A stretch of 16,514 bases of DNA, from NCBI GenBank assembly GCA_913054425.1, contig CAJXJG010000016.1, positions 1 to 16,514 on the forward strand, given 5' to 3'. Shown piece by piece: positions 7,483-13,810 of this stretch; the stretch's first letter is position 1; every line of letters begins with the position of its first letter. Made by a program: the position numbers and the translations under genes. The notes below the pieces were generated by a model. It saw only the letters and a program-made list of their open reading frames with translations. It was not told the origin of the DNA and did not search any database. The DNA is from an uncultured Fidelibacterota bacterium (lineage in GTDB: Bacteria > Fidelibacterota > Marinisomatia > Marinisomatales > UBA8229).

Positions 7483-7589
7483 AGCTAACCCCCACTCCAC
7501 CCTGTCTGCCGACAGGTAGGCGGACGGCTAAAACGTGTTCGGCAAAAAACGACCGGAAAGGAAAAGACCAGTGAGTTTAGTTGTTAGGC
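7483..7589 (+). repeat. attC-like recombination site at the cassette end
   Basis: The outer boxes are AGCTAAC (7483-7489) and GTTAGGC (7583-7589). Inner boxes can be paired as CACTCCAC (7493-7500) with GTGAGTTT (7571-7578): ACTCAC, the complement of GTGAGT, matches ACTCCAC except for one extra C. That unpaired base in the L'' arm is the extrahelical base that gives attC sites their polarity. About 70 nt of partly self-complementary sequence lie between the inner boxes, including the perfect hairpin at 7501-7516. The length of 107 nt is within the attC range. The R'' box has one base off the RYYYAAC consensus. The folding was done by eye. Confidence 0.55.
7501..7516. repeat. Hairpin inside the attC-like site
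   Basis: CCTGTC and GACAGG form a perfect 6-bp stem around a TGCC loop, followed by TAGGCGGAC. It has no T-run and so is not a terminator. Sequences of this sort (CCTGTC-TGCC-GACAGG-TAGGCGG) resemble palindromic repeats I associate with Bacteroidota-group intergenic regions. It would form the tip of, or a side branch in, the folded bottom strand of the attC-like site. Confidence 0.6.
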
Positions 7590-7599
7590 AGTTGTAAAG

Positions 7600-7986
7600 A
7601 TGATCACCACCATTTTGCAAACCATCATCCTGCTATTCGGCATTACCATGTGTGCGGTGTGCGTCTTAAGCATCTATTCTCCGAATAGATTGGTCAAGGT
7701 AGTTAAAACAGTTGGGGGGAAAAACTGGGGGATATTCGTTGCCATAATCGTACGGCTACTTTTAGGGATGGTACTGATCCTCCTAGCTCCTGATACGAGA
7801 TTTCCTGTCATCTTTATGGTATTAGGTGCGTTATTTATTTTATCAGCAATCATTATCCAGTTCGTGGGACGAAAACGCATCAATTTGCTCATGACCTGGA
7901 TAGAGCGCCTTCCACCTTTAAGTATTCGCCTGTGGCTGCTGCTGGGAATAGCGTTTGGAAGTTTGCTAATCTATGGCATTTCATAG
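7600..7986 (+). CDS. Small four-helix membrane protein, unknown function
   Basis: This 128-residue protein is almost entirely hydrophobic, with four predicted membrane helices (about 4-26, 44-62, 67-88 and 105-126) and short basic loops (SPNRLVKVVKTVGGKNW, GRKRIN). I do not recognise a catalytic motif and cannot assign a family. It starts 17 nt after the GTTAGGC core of the attC-like site, the place expected for the gene of a following cassette, but no second attC is visible after its stop. No clear ribosome-binding site precedes the ATG. The 3' end overlaps the first codons of the next reading frame by 14 nt, so it could also be an ordinary chromosomal gene. Confidence 0.7.
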   Translation: MITTILQTIILLFGITMCAVCVLSIYSPNRLVKVVKTVGGKNWGIFVAIIVRLLLGMVLILLAPDTRFPVIFMVLGALFILSAIIIQFVGRKRINLLMTWIERLPPLSIRLWLLLGIAFGSLLIYGIS

Positions 7987-9448
7987 AGTGCCACCTGTCC
8001 CCCACAATGCTTTCACAATAGCTACAAGAGTAAAACTCATTCTAAACTGTAGATTTTCCTTTCTTTTTATCATCCTATTCAGAGTAATATATCCTCAGGT
8101 CCTACCTTATGGAGAGCCCCAATATTTTAGCGTAAATCCTGAAACGATTTCTGAAGAAATCTTCTTCACAAACGGGGAATTCAAAATTTCAAAACTACGC
8201 TGGCAGAATGGAACTAAATTAATAAATGATAATGAAGTTTTGTATCTTATACATTACACCCTGGAAAATGAAAGTAGTTTTCATGCCCGCCTGGATAAAA
8301 ACAGTTTCCCTGAAGAATGTGAATTGTATGTAATTAATCCTACTGAAAAAAGCTGGGTCGGACCTTATCGAAAAGAATTCTTAAAAACAGCATTTCCCAA
8401 CCTTACCGGAAGATTAAAAGCAACGGAATTTATTTTAGAACTATCCGCACCCCGAAATAAAAAAATTCAATTCCCGGAAATATTGATCCAAATTATTTCG
8501 TACCAACAATTCAAAAAAGAGGATTCAGAGATAACCCGTGGTTATCCACAAAAATCAACAAGAGAAAACCCCATTATTTTACTTACCGGATATTGGCCAC
8601 CCACCAATGAGGCGGTCCGCCCATTCAGTCAAAATTCTCTCTTAAATCCCAGTGGATGGATTGGAGAAAACTGGGAGGAATCAGGCTACGATATCGTTTC
8701 ATTTTTTCCTTCATTTTATCCACCTGACTGCACAGAATGCGGGCAGGGTTACGGAGACTTAGAAGTGGATTACCAGGATACGTCAGAAGACTTGTGGAAT
8801 ATCGTTGAATCACACAATCCTGTTGCCATTATTACCTTTAGCAGGGGATATATAGACTACAGTTGGGAAATGGAATGGAAATATTTTAATTGGCTTGAGT
8901 GGATAGATGATTTTACTCCACCCTATCAACCCACCCCTGCGCCTCCCGATCAGGATTCTCCCATAAATTACATACGGTTTTCTTCCCTGCCCATGACAGA
9001 AATTGTTGAGGCAGTCAATTCAGCGGATTTAGGGCTTTATCCGTATATTGACTACGGCGGAGGAGCGGGAGGATATTTATCGGAATATAAAGGATTCCAT
9101 GGCGTCTGGTATAAAGACCTTATGGAGAATGAAGATGAAACACCCTGTTACCTTGCGGGTCATGTCCATGTCGGCGGTTTAGTTGACTGGGACACCGCGC
9201 ATGAAGCTGTTTTGATAACCGTCAGGGAAACGATTCAATATATTAACGAACATATTCTCATCCCGGGTGATGTGAACCGTGACGGGATCATTAATTCATT
9301 GGATATCATCATGATTCTTTCCCACCTCAATGGAATCACTGAATTAACAGATAATCAATTCTTTTTTGCAGATATGGATGGGGATGGTGAAATAACAACT
9401 CTTGATGTTGTATTATTGGTCAATGAATTATTAACAGAAGACCGGTAA
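7973..9448 (+). CDS. Secreted pyroglutamyl-peptidase-like protein with C-terminal dockerin-like domain
   Basis: This 491-residue protein has a hydrophobic stretch near 28-42 preceded by basic residues, which reads as a signal peptide with an unusually long n-region; the true start may be a non-ATG codon nearer residue 18-24. The ATG at 7973 does have a GGAAG site 11 nt upstream. Residues about 45-190 look like a beta-rich N-terminal domain (CELYVINPTEKSWVGPY) as in exported peptidases. Residues 198-427 resemble peptidase family C15: IILLTGYWPPTNEAVRP at the start, VAIITFSRG in the middle and GHVHVGG near the end, in the place of the family FIHVP catalytic His. Where the family has its nucleophile Cys (AGTYVCN), this protein reads AGGYLSE, with Ser370. 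Residues 431-487 hold two Ca-binding loops, DVNRDGIINSLD and DMDGDGEITTLD, of dockerin type. The C15 link is by motif recall and is moderate; secretion and the Ca loops are firmer. Confidence 0.72.
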   Translation: MAFHRVPPVPHNAFTIATRVKLILNCRFSFLFIILFRVIYPQVLPYGEPQYFSVNPETISEEIFFTNGEFKISKLRWQNGTKLINDNEVLYLIHYTLENESSFHARLDKNSFPEECELYVINPTEKSWVGPYRKEFLKTAFPNLTGRLKATEFILELSAPRNKKIQFPEILIQIISYQQFKKEDSEITRGYPQKSTRENPIILLTGYWPPTNEAVRPFSQNSLLNPSGWIGENWEESGYDIVSFFPSFYPPDCTECGQGYGDLEVDYQDTSEDLWNIVESHNPVAIITFSRGYIDYSWEMEWKYFNWLEWIDDFTPPYQPTPAPPDQDSPINYIRFSSLPMTEIVEAVNSADLGLYPYIDYGGGAGGYLSEYKGFHGVWYKDLMENEDETPCYLAGHVHVGGLVDWDTAHEAVLITVRETIQYINEHILIPGDVNRDGIINSLDIIMILSHLNGITELTDNQFFFADMDGDGEITTLDVVLLVNELLTEDR

Positions 9449-10050
9449 GCTCCATAAATTTCCCCACCATAAATGATGAGAGCTGCCCCGATAAATATTG
9501 GTGCTTTTATGGGACGATTATCCTGATAAGCTTTATATCCGGTATTTGCAGTCAAGTAAAATAGACTAAATCCAAACAAGCCATCAATCCACCGACCGGA
9601 ATAAACACGGCCCATGCCGGGGATCAAGGCCGAAAGCGCCGCTCCTGTAAAAGGATTTGAACGAGGCTTCAATTTAACTGCGTAGCGAAGTGGGTCTACT
9701 AGCCGTCCATCTTTTTTATAAAATTTTCCTCCCGCTTCCAGTTGATAATGAAATGCAGCAGGATTACAGCGGATAATTCTATCCGATGCCATAAATGCAC
9801 CGAAAATCAGTCCATGTTTATAAATGGCTTGTGCTCCGTAATTACTGCAGCTTGGATAAAACTGGCAGTTTAAAAAATCTAACCGATAGGAAAGCCTCTG
9901 CCACCCGGCAATAGGAAGAATTCCTATCTTCTTTATGATAGTTGTGTTTTCCGACACAAGGATTGTGTCTGCGGGATATGCAGCCTGTCCCGCCGAAAAA
10001 GACCACGGTCCAACTAAAAGAATGAATATGCCGACGATTTTGAGTTTCAA
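9355..10050 (-). CDS. YidD-domain membrane protein with signal peptide and C-terminal membrane extension
   Basis: The central part carries the YidD (membrane insertion efficiency factor) signature NCQFYPSCSNYGAQAIYKHG then SDRIIRCNPAA, with the three conserved cysteines. YidD proteins are normally about 70-90 residues and help YidC-dependent insertion at the inner membrane. Here the domain is flanked by an N-terminal signal-like segment (KLKIVGIFILLVGPWSFSAG) and by a C-terminal extension with ALIPGMGRVYSGRWIDG and two hydrophobic helices, similar to TM2-type glycine-rich membrane segments. The frame is open to 10122 but has no ATG before the YidD domain. I place the start at the TTG at 10050, which gives 231 residues with a normal signal peptide; the TTG at 10122 would overlap the divergent gene. 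Its last 94 bases overlap the convergent dockerin-tailed gene. Confidence 0.78.
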   Translation of the reverse strand: MKLKIVGIFILLVGPWSFSAGQAAYPADTILVSENTTIIKKIGILPIAGWQRLSYRLDFLNCQFYPSCSNYGAQAIYKHGLIFGAFMASDRIIRCNPAAFHYQLEAGGKFYKKDGRLVDPLRYAVKLKPRSNPFTGAALSALIPGMGRVYSGRWIDGLFGFSLFYLTANTGYKAYQDNRPIKAPIFIGAALIIYGGEIYGAYRSSVNNSLTNNTTSRVVISPSPSISAKKN

Positions 10051-10114
10051 AATAATCTTTGTGATATTTTTCTTGAATACTTTATCAAAACCATTCAATT
10101 TTGCCCTGATACCA

Positions 10115-11041
10115 ATGGACAAACATACCCCACTTACAATTGTTTTCTATCTTTTTTTGGGGTGTTCTGTCTTTGGAGATAGCTTCTCCTTCTATATTCT
10201 TCATACAAATAATACCAATGGAGAGCTTGAAAATTGTTACTGTCCTGATCTGCCCCTTGGATCGTTGGAGAAGCGGGCCGTTTTTGTGCAATCATTCCTA
10301 AAGGAACACCCCAATACAATAGTAGTTGATGCCGGGGACTTTTTTTCCCCTGTCCATAAACCTATGAAAGACAGCCTCATCACAGAAGCCTACAGTTTGA
10401 TCCCGTATGATGCAATCCTGCCCGGGGATCAAGAACTCACTCGCGGGCAGGAAGCAATGGATGGAATCTTGCGCAGAATTGGAGCAGATTTAGTTGTATC
10501 GAATGTTCAGTCGCCCTTGATACAAGGGTCCATGCCATTAAAAATATTGGAAAGAGGTGGAGTAAAAGTAGGCATCCTGGGAATCATTGGATATCGGGCA
10601 TTCAAATATTATCCAAAGGAAATCAGTAACGCTATCACACTCAACGATCCCGTCACAGTAGTAGAAAATATTTTGAAGAAATTTCGTGAAAAAGTAGATA
10701 TCGTCTTAGTGCTTTCCCACCAGGGATTTGACCAGGATGTATCCTTGGCACGGCAATTGAAAGGAGTAGATATCATCATCGGGGCGCACAGCCAGACAGT
10801 TGTTCATGAACCAAAGGAGGAAAACGGTATCCTCATTACCCAGGCAGGTAAGAATGGATATTACGTGGGTGTGATTAAAATACAAATTGAGAGACAAAAT
10901 AAAATATTATCTAAAACCGGACATCTGGAAGAAATGACCATGGAGATGGCTGATCATCCAAATATTATGGAACTGATTCAGGAATATGAAGAAAAATCCG
11001 GTTTTGTTCATCGTGCAAAATTGAAACACAAGGAAAAATAA
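10115..11041 (+). CDS. Exported metallophosphatase-like protein (5'-nucleotidase/UshA N-domain type)
   Basis: This 308-residue protein has a signal peptide (residues 1-21, PLTIVFYLFLGCSVFG) and a calcineurin-like phosphatase fold recognisable by FYILHTNNTNGELENCYC (26-43), VVDAGDFF (70-77), ILPGDQEL (101-108), VVSNVQS (127-133), VLSHQGFD (199-206) and IIGAHSQT (221-228). In active 5'-nucleotidases the first motif is TNDxHG and the third is GNHE. Here they read TNNTNG and GDQE, so several metal ligands and the catalytic His are changed. A CxC pair (C41, C43) follows the first motif, as in a cysteine-bearing subgroup of this family. No C-terminal nucleotidase domain is present. The frame is open upstream to 9935, but the ATG at 10115 gives a proper signal peptide. 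It overlaps the next gene by one base. Confidence 0.8.
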   Translation: MDKHTPLTIVFYLFLGCSVFGDSFSFYILHTNNTNGELENCYCPDLPLGSLEKRAVFVQSFLKEHPNTIVVDAGDFFSPVHKPMKDSLITEAYSLIPYDAILPGDQELTRGQEAMDGILRRIGADLVVSNVQSPLIQGSMPLKILERGGVKVGILGIIGYRAFKYYPKEISNAITLNDPVTVVENILKKFREKVDIVLVLSHQGFDQDVSLARQLKGVDIIIGAHSQTVVHEPKEENGILITQAGKNGYYVGVIKIQIERQNKILSKTGHLEEMTMEMADHPNIMELIQEYEEKSGFVHRAKLKHKEK

Positions 11042-11340
11042 TGGAAACAATTATTGATCAATTGACAGAGAACCCCGTTTATCTTGCCGTAGCTGTGGTG
11101 TTGGCTTTGATCATTCTGTTTGGAGTGATAAAGAAACTGATAAAATTGGTGATTGTTGGAGCGGCAATTTTTGTGCTCTATATCGCTTATATGGTTTGGA
11201 CAGGAAAAGAAATTCCGAAATCCATCCATGATGTAAAGCAAACAATCCAGGAAACGGTTGAAAAAACAAAGGACAAAGGTGAACAAATACTAGAAAAGAA
11301 AGTCGGGGAAAAACTAGACCGGATATTTGATAAAGAGTAA
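11041..11340 (+). CDS. Small membrane protein with charged C-terminal helix
   Basis: This 99-residue protein has two hydrophobic helices (about 14-32 and 36-55) and a highly charged C-terminal half (DVKQTIQETVEKTKDKGEQI) likely to form an amphipathic or coiled helix in the cytoplasm or periplasm. The ATG overlaps the TAA of the metallophosphatase gene by one base, so the two are translationally coupled and probably act in the same envelope process. I do not recognise the family. It ends convergently 46 nt from the next minus-strand gene, with no strong terminator hairpin in between. Confidence 0.75.
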   Translation: METIIDQLTENPVYLAVAVVLALIILFGVIKKLIKLVIVGAAIFVLYIAYMVWTGKEIPKSIHDVKQTIQETVEKTKDKGEQILEKKVGEKLDRIFDKE

Positions 11341-11386
11341 AAACCCCGGCTCAATCATTTGCTGTCGGACGTGATGCTGCCCTGTT

Positions 11387-11869
11387 TTAAATTAGTTGAG
11401 ACACAAGGGAACGGATGACAATATCATCAGTAGTTCCTAAGAAAAAATCTTTGACTGCTACACCGAACATTATTGCTATAATGATGAGTATAGTGATAAT
11501 GACAATCATCACAATCAGCATTATTCCATTAAGAAACATATAAGACCGCAACTGATCCAATGCCTCTGAAAAACTGTCTGATTCTTCCTGGAGGACACAA
11601 TTTTGAAGATTTCCCGCCACGGAAGTCAAGCGAGTGCCAATAAGTATTAAGAAAATACCAATGATAACTGTAGGTATTGAAAATACAAAAATGGTTAAAC
11701 AGTAAATAAACCCGAAAAATATATTTATTAATCCTACAAATTTACTCCAACGGGCGAGTTTTAAAAGGACATCTTTCCCCTGGTAGTCAAGTCTGTAATT
11801 CAGCCTGGATGTGTTTTCCGCAATATCATTCATTATTTTTTTCTCTGGTTTAGAGTTAAGTGGGTCCAT
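11387..11869 (-). CDS. Small membrane protein, DUF5362-like
   Basis: From the ATG at 11869 the protein is 160 residues. It has a polar N-terminus, an amphipathic segment LLKLARWSKFVGLINIFFGF leading into a first hairpin of membrane helices (about 43-80), a polar linker (NCVLQEESDSFSEALDQLRS) and another long hydrophobic helix (MLIVMIVIITILIIIAIMFG). The pattern ARW-K-F followed by two helices and a late helix resembles DUF5362 proteins; that label is from memory. The frame is open to a TTG at 11911, and another ATG lies at 11833; none of the three has a convincing ribosome-binding site. Function unknown. Confidence 0.7.
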   Translation of the reverse strand: MDPLNSKPEKKIMNDIAENTSRLNYRLDYQGKDVLLKLARWSKFVGLINIFFGFIYCLTIFVFSIPTVIIGIFLILIGTRLTSVAGNLQNCVLQEESDSFSEALDQLRSYMFLNGIMLIVMIVIITILIIIAIMFGVAVKDFFLGTTDDIVIRSLVSQLI

Positions 11870-11993
11870 TTTCGGTTCTTTTCGTTGTCCCGATTGGAGA
11901 GGTTCTTCCAATAATAATACAAAACTCTCTTTTGAAATTTATTTCAGGGGATAAGCAGGACACAAGAATCCTATATATTTTTATTAAAGGGTT

Positions 11994-12212
11994 CTAATGG
12001 TAAGAAATATATAAAATCACTAAAGCAATAATGAGAATAACCAGTGCAAGGATCCGAATGAATAAACTGGTATAGGAAGATGAAAAATCAGTTGGTGTTG
12101 TTTGAGACTCCTCATACATGTATTTTTTACGGTTGAATGTAATCAGTTTCATGCTGAAAACAAGCAGCCCGAACATAAAAAGAATCGATCCGATCATAAC
12201 CAGGGGATTCAT
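11994..12212 (-). CDS. Small two-helix membrane protein, unknown function
   Basis: From the ATG at 12212 this is a 72-residue protein with one helix near its start (MNPLVMIGSILFMFGLLVFS), a basic then polar loop (FNRKKYMYEESQTTPTD) and one at its end (LFIRILALVILIIALVILYI). The frame continues upstream to an ATG at 12296, but that would run 34 bases into the strongly supported divergent reductase gene, so I prefer the inner start. It lies 124 nt upstream of the DUF5362-like gene on the same strand. No family recognised. Confidence 0.55.
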   Translation of the reverse strand: MNPLVMIGSILFMFGLLVFSMKLITFNRKKYMYEESQTTPTDFSSSYTSLFIRILALVILIIALVILYISYH

Positions 12213-12262
12213 GCTGAAAAGTACATGGGATTCCCATAAGTCTGCAAGTAAAGGAGAAGGCA

Positions 12263-13117
12263 ATGTTTCAACCAGACCTATTAAAAAATAAAACAATTCT
12301 TATAACGGGAGGAGGCACAGGCCTTGGAAAATCCATGGCAGCCCGGTTTGGAGAGCTTGGTGCTAACCTGATCATTTCCAGCAGAAAACAGGAAGTGCTG
12401 GAGCAGGCCGCGGAAGAACTCCGGGAGACCGGAGCAGAGGTGTTCCCTTTTAGCTGTGATGTGCGAAATCCGTTGGAAATTGATAAACTTCTCCAGCAGT
12501 CAAAAAGTAAATTTGACAGCATTGACGCTTTAGTAAATAATGCAGCTGGTAATTTTATTTCACCAACAGAAAATTTAACTGAAAATGCATTTAAAGTTGT
12601 AGTGGACATAGTTCTTTTAGGAACGTTCAATATGACCCTTGCAATCGGTAAAGAAATGATTAAACAAGGCCATGGAAATATTTTGAATATTGTCACAACC
12701 TACGCCTGGACCGGAAGCGGATACGTCGTTCCATCCGCGGCAGCGAAGGCCGGTGTACTTGCCATAACTCGATCATTAGCAGTTGAGTGGGCAAAATATG
12801 GTATCCGGACCAATGCAATTGCACCGGGACCGTTTCCTACGGAAGGCGCCTGGAAACGCCTTGCCCCGCCTGGGTTTGGGATTGAACGAAAATTAAAAAA
12901 TCGAATTCCTTTAAAGCGATTCGGGAAACATGAGGAACTAGCTAATTTGGCATCCTATCTTTTAAGTGAGGGCTCTGGTTACATCAATGGAGAGGTAGTC
13001 ACTATTGATGGTGGTGAATGGCTGAAAGGAGCTGGGGAGTTTAACGAGCTGGATCGTGTTCCAAAGACCGCATGGAAGATTATGGAAAAACTTCGAAAAA
13101 GATCAAAGGGAAAGTAA
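12263..13117 (+). CDS. SDR oxidoreductase, 2,4-dienoyl-CoA reductase type
   Basis: This 284-residue enzyme is a short-chain dehydrogenase with the NADP-binding TGGGTGLG (15-22) and NNAAG (92-96). The usual YxxxK is missing. Instead it reads TTYAWTGSGYVVPSAAAKAG with Y147 and K162 fifteen residues apart, as in mitochondrial 2,4-dienoyl-CoA reductase (DECR1), where the catalytic Tyr sits earlier. The following segment IRTNAIAPGPFPTEGAW and the C-terminal GEFNELDRVPKTAW also match DECR1 closely. It would reduce 2,4-dienoyl-CoA during beta-oxidation of unsaturated fatty acids, in the cytoplasm. The ATG has a strong AAAGGAGAAGG ribosome-binding site (12250-12260). It is an isolated gene, divergent from the small membrane protein. 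Confidence 0.92.
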   Translation: MFQPDLLKNKTILITGGGTGLGKSMAARFGELGANLIISSRKQEVLEQAAEELRETGAEVFPFSCDVRNPLEIDKLLQQSKSKFDSIDALVNNAAGNFISPTENLTENAFKVVVDIVLLGTFNMTLAIGKEMIKQGHGNILNIVTTYAWTGSGYVVPSAAAKAGVLAITRSLAVEWAKYGIRTNAIAPGPFPTEGAWKRLAPPGFGIERKLKNRIPLKRFGKHEELANLASYLLSEGSGYINGEVVTIDGGEWLKGAGEFNELDRVPKTAWKIMEKLRKRSKGK

Positions 13118-13156
13118 TTTTTTTCGTAAAAATAAAACAGCTATTTTTTTTAAGCA

Positions 13157-13633
13157 ATGAAAAACCTAATCATAACATTGGGAATAACAGGATGTGGAAA
13201 ATCATCTTGGCTTAAAGACAAACATCCAGTAGTAGAGACAGATGATTTAAGAATCGAACTGCTTGGTAACATTGATGATATAACTCAAGAAGGTTTTATA
13301 TTCAAGACTGCTTCTAAAAGACTCGCTGAATTATTTGATTCATACGATACTGTTTATTTTGGTGCAACTATGGTGGACAGTAACCATAGGATATCATTTT
13401 TGCAATCAGTAAAAGATATGTGTGTATATTCATTTGTTATAGATGTTGTTGTTTTTCCGTCTGATCCAAAGGTATCTATAGCAAGGATTAAAAAAGATTT
13501 AAAAGATGGTATATTTAGAGCTAATTCTATACAGTACATTGATCAGCAGTATAAACAATTTTTACATACTTTGGATATATTAAGCAATGAACGTACTTTT
13601 TATAGAAAGATAAAATATAATTTGTTGCCATGA
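13157..13633 (+). CDS. P-loop kinase-like protein (AAA_33 / polynucleotide-kinase type)
   Basis: This 158-residue protein opens with a Walker A loop, ITLGITGCGKSSWLKD (G9 to S17), followed by VVETDDLRIELLGN, the acidic DD-R segment typical of small metabolite and polynucleotide kinases. A lid-like region with R and K residues (FPSDPKVSIARIKKDLKDG) follows. It would phosphorylate a small molecule or nucleic-acid end; the substrate is not clear. Codon use is much more A+T-rich than in the neighbouring reductase and no ribosome-binding site is visible, which suggests recent transfer. It starts 39 nt after the reductase stop and is followed by a terminator-like hairpin. Confidence 0.78.
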   Translation: MKNLIITLGITGCGKSSWLKDKHPVVETDDLRIELLGNIDDITQEGFIFKTASKRLAELFDSYDTVYFGATMVDSNHRISFLQSVKDMCVYSFVIDVVVFPSDPKVSIARIKKDLKDGIFRANSIQYIDQQYKQFLHTLDILSNERTFYRKIKYNLLP

Positions 13634-13704
13634 ATATAAATCTTGTAATATTCTGTACCTTACACAATTGAATTAATTGTTCGTTTTTTTCTATAATACT
13701 TTAA

Positions 13705-13760
13705 GTCCGCAGGGGCAACTTTCCCTCCATACCCCCAATGCTCCTGTGGGCTTTCTTTTT
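13705..13760 (+). terminator. Rho-independent terminator-like hairpin
   Basis: GTCCGCAGGGGCA (13705-13717) can pair along all 13 positions with TGCTCCTGTGGGC (13739-13751), using three G-U wobbles, across a 21-nt loop; TTTCTTTTT follows at 13752-13760. It lies 72 nt after the kinase-like gene and just before the convergent minus-strand operon. The large loop and its pyrimidine-rich content (TTTCCCTCCATACCCCC) are unusual for a simple terminator. Confidence 0.6.
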
Positions 13761-13810
13761 CTACATTAACATTGAGTATACTGTTTTTTGGATAACAAAA
13801 TGAAATCTTT

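Larger units (their letters stand above)
6930..7583 (+). mobile_element. Putative integron-type gene cassette (single, without integrase)
   Basis: The stretch begins at G^TTAGCTGGGCA (G at 6929) and ends in an attC-like site whose first box TGCCCAGCTAAC (7478-7489) is the exact 12-base reverse complement of the start GTTAGCTGGGCA (6929-6940). In an integron cassette, the first bases of the linear cassette are the other half of its own attC, so this complementarity is the expected mark. The second boundary is G^TTAGGC (7583-7589), which fits the GTTRRRY core. The cassette carries one gene in plus orientation close to its start, as cassettes usually do. No integrase gene is in the window. The start box GTTAGCT departs from strict GTTRRRY at one base. 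Confidence 0.6.

Noticed and set aside
9935..10114. Sixty-residue N-terminal extension of the metallophosphatase-like protein
   Set aside because: It is antisense to the signal peptide region of the YidD-fusion gene, and the inner ATG at 10115 gives a normal signal peptide.
12213..12296. N-terminal extension of the two-helix protein to the ATG at 12296
   Set aside because: It would overlap the divergent reductase gene, including its strong ribosome-binding site and first codons.
12263..13117. Missing YxxxK in the SDR enzyme as a sign of inactivity
   Set aside because: The 2,4-dienoyl-CoA reductase branch normally uses an earlier Tyr; Y147 and K162 have the 15-residue spacing seen in DECR1.
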